Source of the DNA: Methylocapsa sp. S129
Lineage (GTDB): Bacteria > Pseudomonadota > Alphaproteobacteria > Rhizobiales > Beijerinckiaceae
NCBI RefSeq assembly: GCF_009765995.1
Contig: NZ_LMUI01000030.1
Span: forward strand, 185,418-249,417
Direction: 5' to 3'
DNA: 64,000 bases
The notes under the pieces were generated by a model, which had not been told where the DNA came from, ran no database searches, and saw only the letters and a program-made list of their open reading frames with translations. Each line of letters opens with the position of its first letter. Within the stretch, counting starts at the first letter, position 1. Of this stretch, positions 8,801 through 17,437 are shown piece after piece. A program made the translations under genes and the position numbers.

Positions 8801-10225
8801 GTGATTCTGTCCGGCGTTACGCTTCTTGGAAGCGACCCCGCACCCGTCAACATCGTCATCGAAAACGGCCTCATCGCCGCGATCTCGCCTTCCACCGCAA
8901 CCCCCTCCCCCCGCCTGCTCGCCCTGCCCGCGCTCGCCAATGCGCATGATCATGCGCGGCCGCTGTCGCCGACCTCTTTTGGCGGCGCGGGCAAGCCGCT
9001 GGAGACGTGGCTGTTGCGGCTTGGCGCAATGCCGGCGATCGATCCCTATCTTGGCGCGCTCGCCGCCTTCGGCCGCGCGGCGCGCGGCGGCGCAGCTTCC
9101 GTCATGGCCCATTATACGCGCGCGCATGGGCCAATGTCCCTCATCGACGAGGCGCGCGAAATCGCGCGGGCCGCGAGCGATGTCGGCATACGCGTCACGT
9201 TCGCTCTCTTCATGCGCGACCGCAATCCGCTGGTCTATGGACCATCGTCGGCGGTGCTGGACACGATGCCGGCCGAAGCGCGCAGCATCGTCGAAGCGCA
9301 ATTCCTCAGTCCCATGCCGAGCGCCAGCGAGCAGATTGCGCGCGTCGAGGCGATCGCGGCGGCGGTCGAGAGCCCGACCTTCACCGTTCAATTTGGCCCC
9401 AATGGCCCGCAATGGTGCTCGGACGAATTGCTTGGCGCGATCGCCGACGCTTCGGCGCGCACCGGCCGGCGCATTCATATGCATCTGCTGGAGACGCTCT
9501 ATCAGCGCGCTTTCGCGGATCGCGCCTATCCCCAGGGCGTCGTCGCGCATCTGCGCGACATTGGCCTGCTGACGCAGAGGTTGACGCTCGCCCATTGCGT
9601 TCACGCGCGCCCGGACGAGCTTGATCTCATCGCGCAAGCCGGCGCGATCATCGCGACCAATCCGAGCTCGAACCTTCATCTGCGCTCAGGAATCGCGCCG
9701 ATCGGCGAAGCGATCAAACGCGGCTGCCGCGTCGCGCTCGGCGTCGATGCTTCGGCGCTCGACGAGGACGACGATATTTTGCGCGAAATGCGGCTCGGTC
9801 ATTTCCTGCATGGCGGCTGGGGATTTGAGAATGTGATCGAACGCGGACCATGGCTGGAGACGATCGTCGCCCATGGCCGCTTCGCCAATGGCGCGCCGGG
9901 GGCAGGCGCGCTGAAGATCGGCGAGCCCGCAGACATTCTCGTTCTCGATCTCGATCGCCTCGATCGCGATGGAATCATGCCTGTCGCGCCGGTCGATCTC
10001 GTCTTCGCACGCGCCTCGATGGCGCATGTCGCGCGTTTGATTGTGGCGGCCCGCGAAATTGTGCGGGACGGCCGCCTGACCGGCCCCGATCTTGATGCGG
10101 CGCATGCGGCGCTGCGCGAAAGCTATCGCCGCGCCATGCCGTCGCGGCAGCCGTTCCTCAACGCTTGGACTTCTCTGGAGGCGGGCGCGGCGCAATTCTA
10201 TCGCGGACAACTTGGCTGTTGTTGA
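8801..10225 (+). CDS. Metal-dependent amidohydrolase (TrzN/AtzA/SAH-deaminase-like)
   Basis: This 474-residue protein starts at GTG 8801 with GGAGGG-type bases close upstream. The metal-site pattern of the subtype-III amidohydrolase barrel is complete: His49-x-His51 (NAHDHARP), a third His in IHMHLLET, a fourth in LAHCVHA, and the Asp in GVDASALDEDDD. The small N- and C-terminal beta-sandwich halves (GVTLLGSDPAPVNIVIENG; LKIGEPADILVLDLD) are also present. Relatives include chlorohydrolases, guanine/cytosine deaminases and AtzA/B/C. Here it could release an amine or ammonia to make the substrate of the ring-opening enzyme. The exact substrate is unknown. Confidence 0.85.
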   Translation: MILSGVTLLGSDPAPVNIVIENGLIAAISPSTATPSPRLLALPALANAHDHARPLSPTSFGGAGKPLETWLLRLGAMPAIDPYLGALAAFGRAARGGAASVMAHYTRAHGPMSLIDEAREIARAASDVGIRVTFALFMRDRNPLVYGPSSAVLDTMPAEARSIVEAQFLSPMPSASEQIARVEAIAAAVESPTFTVQFGPNGPQWCSDELLGAIADASARTGRRIHMHLLETLYQRAFADRAYPQGVVAHLRDIGLLTQRLTLAHCVHARPDELDLIAQAGAIIATNPSSNLHLRSGIAPIGEAIKRGCRVALGVDASALDEDDDILREMRLGHFLHGGWGFENVIERGPWLETIVAHGRFANGAPGAGALKIGEPADILVLDLDRLDRDGIMPVAPVDLVFARASMAHVARLIVAAREIVRDGRLTGPDLDAAHAALRESYRRAMPSRQPFLNAWTSLEAGAAQFYRGQLGCC

Positions 10226-10261
10226 ACCGGATTTGCAACGCGTGAAATGGGAGTCGTAGCC

Positions 10262-11227
10262 ATGACCAATGAACTTCCGATCATCGATCTCAGCGGTCTG
10301 GAAAGCAGCGATCACATAGCGCTGCACAGGATTTCGCGCGACATCGGCAAGGCGTGCCGAACCATCGGTTTCTTCTACGTCGTCAATCACGGCGTCGACA
10401 CCATCGCCGCCGCTTTCGCGCAATCGGCGCAATTTTTCGCCGAGCCGATCGCCAAAAAACGCGCGCTGGCGATCGAGACCATTGGCGGCAATCGGGGCTA
10501 TTCCGGCCTGCTGCATGAGGCGCTCGATCCGGCCGCGGGCGCCGATATGAAGGAGGCCTTCAACATCGGCCTCGACCTTGCGCCCGACGATCCCGAATTG
10601 CTCGCCGGCGTGCCGTTCCGCTCCCTCAACGCATGGCCCGACCTGCCCGATTTCAAAAAGGTTCTGCTCGGCTATTTCGATGATTGCATCGCGCTCGGCC
10701 AGCGAATCCATCGCGCTTTCGCGCTGGATCTGGGGCTGCACGCCGGCTTCTTCGGGGACAAGCTCGACCGCTCGCTGGCGACTTTGCGCATGCTGCATTA
10801 TCCCGCCCTGCCCGCCGATGCGCCGGCCGGCCAGATGGGCGCGGGCGAGCATACCGATTATGGCAACATCACTTTGCTGGCGACCGACAATGTCGGCGGC
10901 CTTGAAGTGAAGACGCGCGGCGGCGAATGGATCGCCGCCCCGGTCATGCCGGGCGCCTTCATCGTCAATATCGGCGATTGCCTGATGCGCTGGACCAATG
11001 ACATTTATGTGTCGACGCCGCACCGCGTGGTCAATCGCAGCGGCAAGGAGCGCTATTCGATCGCCTTCTTCCTCGATCCTAATCCTGACGCCAAAGTGGC
11101 CGCGATCCCAAGCTGCGTGCCCGAAGGCGAGAGCGCAAAATATCAGCCGATTTCAGCGGCCGATTATCTCAAGATGCGGCTCGATGCGAGCAAGCCTGCC
11201 GGGATCGACGCCGCGCCAGCGATGTGA
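10262..11227 (+). CDS. 2-oxoglutarate/Fe(II)-dependent dioxygenase (isopenicillin N synthase-like)
   Basis: This 321-residue non-haem iron oxygenase has the facial triad His197-x-Asp199 (GEHTDYGNIT) and His254 (STPHRVVN), and the 2-oxoglutarate clamp Arg264-x-Ser266 (RYSIAFF). The N-terminal DIOX_N half (LPIIDL, GFFYVVNHGV) is complete. ATG 10262 is preferred over 10247 because GGGAG lies 9 bases upstream of it. It is the last gene of the catabolic cluster. Hydroxylation of a side chain or ring before hydrolysis is plausible, as in thymine-7-hydroxylase-type reactions, but it is inferred. Its 3' end overlaps the convergent methyltransferase gene by 59 bases. Confidence 0.87.
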   Translation: MTNELPIIDLSGLESSDHIALHRISRDIGKACRTIGFFYVVNHGVDTIAAAFAQSAQFFAEPIAKKRALAIETIGGNRGYSGLLHEALDPAAGADMKEAFNIGLDLAPDDPELLAGVPFRSLNAWPDLPDFKKVLLGYFDDCIALGQRIHRAFALDLGLHAGFFGDKLDRSLATLRMLHYPALPADAPAGQMGAGEHTDYGNITLLATDNVGGLEVKTRGGEWIAAPVMPGAFIVNIGDCLMRWTNDIYVSTPHRVVNRSGKERYSIAFFLDPNPDAKVAAIPSCVPEGESAKYQPISAADYLKMRLDASKPAGIDAAPAM

Positions 11228-11990
11228 GCGCGTCGCGCAAGCGGCCGATCTTCAACCCGCGATGCGCGCTCGGCGCGAGGGCCGCCGGATGCAGTTCGGC
11301 GACTTCGCGGCGAATGGCGCGGCGCACGCTGACGGGGCGGTAGAGCTGTTTGGTCGCCTCGATGATGAAAACGCCCGCAAAGGGCAGGCCTAGCACCGCC
11401 CCGATGCGTTCGAACATCGTCGCCCAATTCAGGAACAGGCGGCGCTGGAACGGCGGCGCGTAGAGCGCCTCGCCCCAATAGATCGGCGAGAACAGGGTCT
11501 CGCGCATCAATTCGCGCAATTGCCCCTTGGAATAGGGCCGGCCAAAGCCGAACGGCGTGCCGTCGACCCGCGCCCAGACCCCTCGCCGCGAAGGCACAAC
11601 GAACAGCGCGCGTCCGCCCGGCGTCAGGACGCGCCAGACTTCTTCGAGCAAAGCGTTGGGATGCTCGGCGGTCTCGAGCGCGTGCACGACGAGAATGCGG
11701 TCGATCGAGGCGTCTGGCAGCGGCAGCATGACCGTCTCGACCAGCGCCGAGGACGAACGCCCCGACGCCGGCCAATTCACCACGCCCTGCTCGGCCGGCA
11801 TGAAGACCAGGGCGCGCATCGCCTCATCGCGGAAGCGGTCGAGATAGGGCGCTCCGAAGCCCAGGCTCATCAGCGACAGGCCGACGCAATTATCCCAACG
11901 CGCGCGCAGCACCCTCCCGATCAGCCGGCGCGCCACATCGCCGAGAGGGGTCGCATAAAAACCACGAAGCTCGTTGACATCGAGAGGCAT
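11169..11990 (-). CDS. Class I SAM-dependent methyltransferase
   Basis: This 273-residue protein has a methyltransferase-11-like pattern. Acidic loop VMLPLPDASIDRILVVHALE is followed by LLEEVWRVLTPGGRALFVVPSRRG, typical of motifs 4 to 6. The first glycine motif is weak (LSLMSLGFGAPYL). It sits head to head with gloB (87 bases between starts), a pairing frequent in Hyphomicrobiales. The substrate is unknown. Its end overlaps the end of the dioxygenase gene on the opposite strand. Confidence 0.85.
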   Translation of the reverse strand: MPLDVNELRGFYATPLGDVARRLIGRVLRARWDNCVGLSLMSLGFGAPYLDRFRDEAMRALVFMPAEQGVVNWPASGRSSSALVETVMLPLPDASIDRILVVHALETAEHPNALLEEVWRVLTPGGRALFVVPSRRGVWARVDGTPFGFGRPYSKGQLRELMRETLFSPIYWGEALYAPPFQRRLFLNWATMFERIGAVLGLPFAGVFIIEATKQLYRPVSVRRAIRREVAELHPAALAPSAHRGLKIGRLRDALTSLARRRSRQACSHRAAS

Positions 11991-12076
11991 CGCGATGTTC
12001 TTGCATTTCGCCGGCGCGGCGAAAAGCCCGCTATGGAAGTTCTTGACGCCCTGAGTTTATTCACGAAAGGCCCGAC

Positions 12077-12850
12077 ATGACGACCCATGTCCATCAATTC
12101 ATGTGCCTGCAGGACAATTTCGGCGTGCTCATCCATGATTCACGTTCAGGCGCCACCGCCGCCATCGATGCGCCGGACGCCGACGCGATCATCGCCGCCG
12201 CCGCCGCGCAGGGCTGGGAGCTGACGGATCTGCTCATCACCCATCATCACGCCGATCACACCCAGGGCATACCTGGGCTGAAGGCGCGCTTCCCCAAGCT
12301 GCGCATCGTCGGTCCCGCCAAGGAGGCCTCGCGCATCGGCGCGCTGGACGCCCTGCTCAGCGAGGGCGATTATGCCCATGTCGGCGACATCGCCGCCAAG
12401 ATCATCGAAACGCCCGGCCATACCGCCGGACACATCTGCTATTGGTTCGAGGAAGACGAGATTGCGTTTTGCGGCGACACTTTATTCGCGCTTGGCTGTG
12501 GGCGCGTTTTTGAGACGCCGCTCAGCGTGATGTGGGATTCGCTGGTCAAACTCGCCGACCGCCTGCCCGGCGAAACCGAGATCTATTGCGGGCACGAATA
12601 TACTCAATCCAACGCCCGCTTCGCGGTGACGATCGAGCCGGACAATGTCGTCCTCAAGGACCGCGTCGAAGAGATCGCGCGCCGCCGCGCCGCCGGTCAG
12701 GCGACCTTGCCGACGACGATGAGCCTCGAGCTGACCACCAATCCCTTCCTGCGCGCCGAGGAGACGGAGGTTCAGACGACGCTCGGCATGATCGGCGCAG
12801 ACCCCGCCGCCGTCTTCGCCGAAATCCGCACCCGCAAGGACAAATTTTAG
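12077..12850 (+). CDS. gloB: Hydroxyacylglutathione hydrolase (glyoxalase II)
   Basis: This 257-residue metallo-beta-lactamase-fold enzyme hydrolyses S-lactoylglutathione to lactate and glutathione in methylglyoxal detoxification. The binuclear site is clear: His56-x-His58-x-Asp60-His61 (THHHADHT), a second His in ETPGHTAGHICYW, Asp in FCGDTLFALGCGR, and the distal His in YCGHEYT. Length and C-terminal helical domain (NPFLRAEE) match the family. ATG 12077 follows a short divergent promoter region shared with the methyltransferase gene. Confidence 0.96.
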   Translation: MTTHVHQFMCLQDNFGVLIHDSRSGATAAIDAPDADAIIAAAAAQGWELTDLLITHHHADHTQGIPGLKARFPKLRIVGPAKEASRIGALDALLSEGDYAHVGDIAAKIIETPGHTAGHICYWFEEDEIAFCGDTLFALGCGRVFETPLSVMWDSLVKLADRLPGETEIYCGHEYTQSNARFAVTIEPDNVVLKDRVEEIARRRAAGQATLPTTMSLELTTNPFLRAEETEVQTTLGMIGADPAAVFAEIRTRKDKF

Positions 12851-12878
12851 CAATCGGCGGCGGCGCTCGCGCCGCCCT

Positions 12879-13472
12879 TCATCTCTTGTCGGCGAGGCTG
12901 TCGAGGCGGCGCTGCATTTCGGAGAGCTGGGTTTTCAACTCGTCGAGATCGGCCTTCTCGGCCGGCGCATGGGGCGCGGCGGGATCGACGGGCGTCGGCA
13001 GTGGGCCGACGAACGGCGTGAACATGCCCAAAGCCTTGGTGAAGGCGGCGAGATTCTTGCGCGTCAGTTCCTCAAGAGCGCCGAAAGAGGGCGCAGCGAA
13101 GGGCGCGGCGCCGAAAGCGCGGCTGGCCTCCTCGCGAAATTTTTGCTGCTCGCCGGTGAAGCGATCGATCGAGAATTCAAGATAGCTCGGCAGGAGGGCC
13201 TGAACGCTGTCGCCATAGAACCGGATCAACTGCCGTAGGAACGTGATGGGAAGCAGGGATTGGCCTTCTTTCCCCTCCTGCTCGAAAATGATCTGGGTCA
13301 GGACCGAACGAGTAATCTCCTCGCCGGTCTTGGCGTCGTGAACGACGAAGTCTTCGCCTGCCTTCACCATCTTGGCCAGATCGGCCAAGGTCACATAGGC
13401 GCTTGACGCGGTATTGTACAGACGCCGGTTCGCATATTTCTTGATGGTGATTGGTGCGGTCGGGTTGGTCAT
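12879..13472 (-). CDS. phaR: Polyhydroxyalkanoate synthesis repressor PhaR
   Basis: This 197-residue regulator has the PHB/PHA accumulation DNA-binding N-terminus (ITIKKYANRRLYNTASSAYV, residues about 8-27) followed by the PHB_acc repeats (FVVHDAKTGEEITRSVLTQI; EQEGKEGQSLLPITFLRQLI). A proline-rich and then coiled-coil C-terminus (LKTQLSEMQRRLDSLAD) follows. PhaR represses PHA and phasin genes and is released by PHB granules. It is divergent from phaA with about 285 bases between starts, so that region should hold its target or its own operator. Confidence 0.95.
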   Translation of the reverse strand: MTNPTAPITIKKYANRRLYNTASSAYVTLADLAKMVKAGEDFVVHDAKTGEEITRSVLTQIIFEQEGKEGQSLLPITFLRQLIRFYGDSVQALLPSYLEFSIDRFTGEQQKFREEASRAFGAAPFAAPSFGALEELTRKNLAAFTKALGMFTPFVGPLPTPVDPAAPHAPAEKADLDELKTQLSEMQRRLDSLADKR

Positions 13473-13757
13473 GGCGATTGGGTTCCACGTCGGGACGGCG
13501 CCCCGGCGGGGCGGATGGGACGATAGGCCGTTTTGGACCTCGCCGGAACTTCATTCACAGGGCCGATAGGGCAGAACGCCATTTTTGACCGGCATTTGTC
13601 AATGATCCGCCTGACGAGGCGGCCTGGAGATCAAATCGCGCCGCTCAAATCTTTTCAAGCGCTCATTTCGCAACGGCCGAACAATGAGTATAAGCACTTT
13701 AACCCTGCCTCGCCGGTCGAAACCGGCCTGGCGTCGATTTTCGTCCAGGAGCATCTC

Positions 13758-14936
13758 ATGCCGGCAACAGACATCGTCATCGTCAGCGCCACGAGAACCG
13801 CGGTCGGTTCGTTCAGCGGCGCTTTCGCCAACACTTCCGCTCATGAGCTTGGCGCCGCCGCCGTCAAATCGGCGATCGCCTTGGCCAAGATCGAGGCGGC
13901 CGAGGTCGACGAAGTGATCCTGGGGCAGATCCTGTCGGGCGGACAGGGGCAGAATCCGGCGCGCCAGGCCGCGATGAAAGCGGGCGTGCCGCAGGAAAAG
14001 ACGGCCTTCGGCCTGAACCAATTGTGCGGCAGCGGTTTGCGCGCGGTCGCGCTGGGGCTGCAGCAGATCGGTAATGGCGACGCCAATATTGTTGTCGCGG
14101 GCGGTCAGGAATCGATGTCGCAGGCCCAGCACGGCGCTTATTTGCGCTCGGGCGTGAAAATGGGCGAGTTGAAGCTGGTCGACACGATGCTGAAGGACGG
14201 CCTGATCGACGCCTTTCACGGTTATCACATGGGAAACACGGCCGAGAATATCGCGGCCAAATGGCAGATCAGCCGCGAAGACCAGGATCGCTTCGCCGTG
14301 GCCTCGCAAAACAAGGCCGAAGCGGCCCAGAAGGCCGGCCGCTTCAAGGACGAGATCACCCCTTTCACCGTCGCCTCCCGCAAGGGAGACGTCATTGTCG
14401 CCGACGACGAATATATCCGCCATGGCGCGACTTATGACGCTTTGGCCAAGTTGAAGCCGGCCTTCTCCAAGGAAGGCTCGGTGACGGCGGGCAATGCCTC
14501 GGGGCTGAATGACGGCGCGGCGGCTGTCGTACTGATGACCGCGCAAGAGGCCAAGAAACGCGGCCTGACGCCGCTCGCCCGCATTGTTTCCTGGGCGACC
14601 GCCGGCGTCGATCCCGCCATTATGGGCACCGGGCCAATCCCCGCCTCCCGCAAGGCGTTGGAAAAGTCAGGCTGGAAAGTCGGCAATCTCGATCTCGTCG
14701 AGGCCAACGAGGCCTTCGCGGCCCAGGCGCTCGCCGTCAATAAGGACATGGGCTGGGACCCGGCCATCGTCAATGTGAATGGCGGCGCGATCGCGATCGG
14801 GCATCCCATCGGCGCCTCGGGCGCACGCGTTCTCGTCACGCTGCTGCATGAAATGGGACGGCGCAACGCCAAGAAGGGGCTAGCGACGCTTTGCATCGGC
14901 GGCGGCATGGGCATTGCTTTGACGGTCGAACGTTAA
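13758..14936 (+). CDS. phaA: Acetyl-CoA acetyltransferase (beta-ketothiolase)
   Basis: This 392-residue thiolase condenses two acetyl-CoA to acetoacetyl-CoA, the first step of PHB synthesis and of the ethylmalonyl-CoA pathway. Catalytic residues are visible as Cys90 (LNQLCGSGL), His349 ([13 protein letters not shown]) and Cys379 (LCIGGGMG). ATG 13758 is preferred over earlier in-frame starts because AGGA lies 7 bases upstream and it restores the canonical family length. It is followed by phaB after a 106-base gap with a hairpin. Confidence 0.96.
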   Translation: MPATDIVIVSATRTAVGSFSGAFANTSAHELGAAAVKSAIALAKIEAAEVDEVILGQILSGGQGQNPARQAAMKAGVPQEKTAFGLNQLCGSGLRAVALGLQQIGNGDANIVVAGGQESMSQAQHGAYLRSGVKMGELKLVDTMLKDGLIDAFHGYHMGNTAENIAAKWQISREDQDRFAVASQNKAEAAQKAGRFKDEITPFTVASRKGDVIVADDEYIRHGATYDALAKLKPAFSKEGSVTAGNASGLNDGAAAVVLMTAQEAKKRGLTPLARIVSWATAGVDPAIMGTGPIPASRKALEKSGWKVGNLDLVEANEAFAAQALAVNKDMGWDPAIVNVNGGAIAIGHPIGASGARVLVTLLHEMGRRNAKKGLATLCIGGGMGIALTVER

Positions 14937-14949
14937 GCGACGCACGGCT

Positions 14950-14974
14950 CCGGGCGCGCTCTTTCGGCGCCCGG
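14950..14974 (+). terminator. Hairpin between phaA and phaB
   Basis: CCGGGCGC (14950-14957) pairs with GCGCCCGG (14967-14974) around a 9-base loop. No T-run follows, so it is more likely an attenuating or RNA-processing stem than a full terminator. It could set the phaA to phaB expression ratio. Confidence 0.45.
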
Positions 14975-15042
14975 TCGGAACAGGGTTCGCGCAGCGTCAA
15001 AAGAGAACGCGCGCCGGGGAAACGTCGAAAAAGGAGAACGCG

Positions 15043-15768
15043 ATGGCGAGAGTTGCAGTTGTCACCGGCGGCACGCGCGGCATCGGCGCGGCCGTCTCGA
15101 GGGCGCTCGCCGCCGCAGGCTATCGCGTCGCGGCGACCTATCACGGCAATGACGAGGCGGCGGCGAAGTTCACCGCCGAAACCGGCATCAAGACCTATAA
15201 ATGGGACGTCGCCCATTATGAGTCTTGCGCAACCGGCCTCGCGCAGGTGGCGCAAGACCTCGGCCCCGTCGAAGTGTTGGTCAACAATGCCGGAATCACC
15301 AAGGACGGCATGTTCCACAAGATGACCGTGGATCAGTGGTACGGCGTCATCAACACCAACCTCAACTCGCTGTTCAACATGTGCCGCCCGGTCATCGAGG
15401 GCATGCGCGAGCGCAATTTCGGACGCATCATCAACATATCCTCGATCAATGGCCAGAAGGGGCAGATGGGCCAGGTCAATTATTCCGCATCGAAGGCCGG
15501 CGACATCGGCTTCACCAAGGCGCTGGCGCAGGAGAACGCCAGCAAGGGCGTGACCGTCAACGTCATCTGCCCCGGCTATATCGCGACCGAAATGGTATTG
15601 GCTGTGCCCAAAGAGGTCGTCGAAAAGTCGATCCTGCCGCATATCCCGGTGCGTCGCCTCGGCCAACCCGAGGAAGTCGCGCGCTGCGTCGTCTTTCTGG
15701 CCTCGGACGACGCCGGCTTCATCACCGGTTCAACGCTCAGCGCCAATGGCGGTCAGATCATGTCGTGA
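15043..15768 (+). CDS. phaB: Acetoacetyl-CoA reductase (NADPH)
   Basis: This 241-residue short-chain dehydrogenase reduces acetoacetyl-CoA to (R)-3-hydroxybutyryl-CoA. The cofactor site is VTGGTRGIGAAV (residues about 6-17), the NNAG motif is VNNAGITKDGMFHKM, and the catalytic Ser and Tyr-x-x-x-Lys are in NISSINGQKG and YSASKAG. The C-terminal VRRLGQPEEVA and SANGGQ are typical of PhaB. AAGGAG lies 8-13 bases before ATG 15043. It pairs with phaA for PHB synthesis and supplies the ethylmalonyl-CoA pathway. Confidence 0.96.
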   Translation: MARVAVVTGGTRGIGAAVSRALAAAGYRVAATYHGNDEAAAKFTAETGIKTYKWDVAHYESCATGLAQVAQDLGPVEVLVNNAGITKDGMFHKMTVDQWYGVINTNLNSLFNMCRPVIEGMRERNFGRIINISSINGQKGQMGQVNYSASKAGDIGFTKALAQENASKGVTVNVICPGYIATEMVLAVPKEVVEKSILPHIPVRRLGQPEEVARCVVFLASDDAGFITGSTLSANGGQIMS

Positions 15769-15786
15769 CGGGAGAAGGCCGCGCGC

Positions 15787-17262
15787 TCACTCCGCCAACG
15801 CCGCCACGCTCGGCGTTGAGCCTCGCAGCGGCCTTTCCTCCATCATCAGAAAACAGGCCAGGCTGATCGCCAGAGCCAGTCCTTGCAGGGCGAACATCAC
15901 GGTAAAGGCGAGGCCGGCGCGTTGAGCCAGTTCCGGGTCGAATATGGCCCCGGCGCTTTGCGGCACGCCGGCGTCTGTGACGATGCCAAATCCGATGACG
16001 ACCGCGCCCATCAAGGCGACGCCCAGGGCGCTGCCGAATGTGCGTAAGAAAGCGAGCGTGGCGGTGGCGACGCCAAGATCGCGCCGGTCGACGGCGTTTT
16101 GAACGGAAACGGTGGCCGTGGGAAACAAGGGTCCGACCCCGATTCCGAGGACGAAAACCAAAGTCTCGGCCTGCCAGAAGCTGAGGCCGGACGCGAACAG
16201 CGACAACGCGGCCAAGGCGATGATGGCGAAGCATAGTCCGATCGTGGCGACGCGCTTGTAATGGACGATGCGCGGCATGGTGCGACCGGCGATCGTTGCG
16301 CCAATGACGCTGCCGCCGACTAAAGCGATGAGGCCAGCGCCGGCTACCGTCGAATCCTTGCCGAGAACGAATTCGAAATAGATCGGCAGATAGACAGTCG
16401 AGCCGATGAAAGCGAACATCGAAAAAAATATCGAAGCGGTCGCCGTGCCGACGACTTCATTGCGGAAGATATCGAGCGGGATCAACGCCTCGGGCGCGCG
16501 CCTGAGATGGACGAGCAGCATCGCGGTCAGCAAGGCGGCGGCCAGCGCGAGCGCGAGAATGATCGGCGAGGTCCAGGCGAGGCGCGCGCCGCCCAAGGTC
16601 AGGACCAGCATCAATGCGACCGTCGCGCTTGTGATCAACGCCGCGCCCAACACATCCAGGCGATGGTCGCGCCGGATCTGCGGCAGGCCCTTCAGGCGCG
16701 TATGGGTCATGAAAAAAGCGAGCGCGCCGATCGGCAGGTTGATCCAGAAGATCAGCGACCATGACAGATGCTGCGCGAAAAAACCGCCGAGGATCGGGCC
16801 GGCGACGCTCGAAGTCGCCCAGACCGTGGAGATGTAGACGACGTAGCGCGAGCGTTCGCGCGGCGGCACGACATCGGCGATAACGGTCTGGGCAAGCGCG
16901 ACGAGCCCACCGCCGCCAAGACCCTGGATCGCCCGCCCGAAGATGATGACCGGCATGCTCGGCGCAAGCGCGCAAATGACGGAGCCGACGAGAAAAATAC
17001 CCAAAGCCAGCGACATGATCGGGCGACGGCCGTGAATGTCTGAAAGCTTGCCGTAAAGCGGCGTGACCGCCGTGCCGGTGAGCAAATAGACGGAAATGAT
17101 CCAGGCCAGAAAGTCGGCGTCGCCAAGCGAAGCGCCGATCGTCGGCAAGGCCGGCGCGACGATCGTCTGATCGAGCGCGGCAAGCATCATCGCAACCAGA
17201 ACGCCGATGACGATATCGCGCCGCTGTTCGTGCGGCACTATTTGAGGCGGCGACATATCCAT
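15787..17262 (-). CDS. MFS drug exporter, DHA2/EmrB-QacA type
   Basis: This 491-residue protein has about 14 hydrophobic segments. The DHA2 signatures are present: LDQTIVAPALPTI in TM1, the loop motif GKLSDIHGRRPI between TM2 and TM3, and the antiporter motif in TM5 (SSVAGPILGGFF). It is an inner-membrane proton-driven exporter of unknown substrate. It lies convergent to phaB, with 18 bases between the stops, and interrupts the phaAB to ecm neighbourhood. No local regulator is apparent. Confidence 0.92.
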   Translation of the reverse strand: MDMSPPQIVPHEQRRDIVIGVLVAMMLAALDQTIVAPALPTIGASLGDADFLAWIISVYLLTGTAVTPLYGKLSDIHGRRPIMSLALGIFLVGSVICALAPSMPVIIFGRAIQGLGGGGLVALAQTVIADVVPPRERSRYVVYISTVWATSSVAGPILGGFFAQHLSWSLIFWINLPIGALAFFMTHTRLKGLPQIRRDHRLDVLGAALITSATVALMLVLTLGGARLAWTSPIILALALAAALLTAMLLVHLRRAPEALIPLDIFRNEVVGTATASIFFSMFAFIGSTVYLPIYFEFVLGKDSTVAGAGLIALVGGSVIGATIAGRTMPRIVHYKRVATIGLCFAIIALAALSLFASGLSFWQAETLVFVLGIGVGPLFPTATVSVQNAVDRRDLGVATATLAFLRTFGSALGVALMGAVVIGFGIVTDAGVPQSAGAIFDPELAQRAGLAFTVMFALQGLALAISLACFLMMEERPLRGSTPSVAALAE

Positions 17263-17437
17263 TGCTTATTCTCGATCCAATATGGCTGTCGCTCTCAAAT
17301 CCGCGCTTTTTTTTTCGCGGCGCCCGTCCAAAAACCGCCGGAACATGGCTGAGCCCCTCCGTCGCGGCAAGTTCAAATGGCCCGGAGGCGCTCACGTTCG
17401 CGTTAGCGACGCTTAGAGTTAACGGTGGCGCGCCGCG

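Noticed and set aside
8578..8949. Frames across the intergenic repeat before the amidohydrolase
   Set aside because: They read through the repeat in several frames and contain no motif; the GTG at 8801 gives the proper amidohydrolase start.
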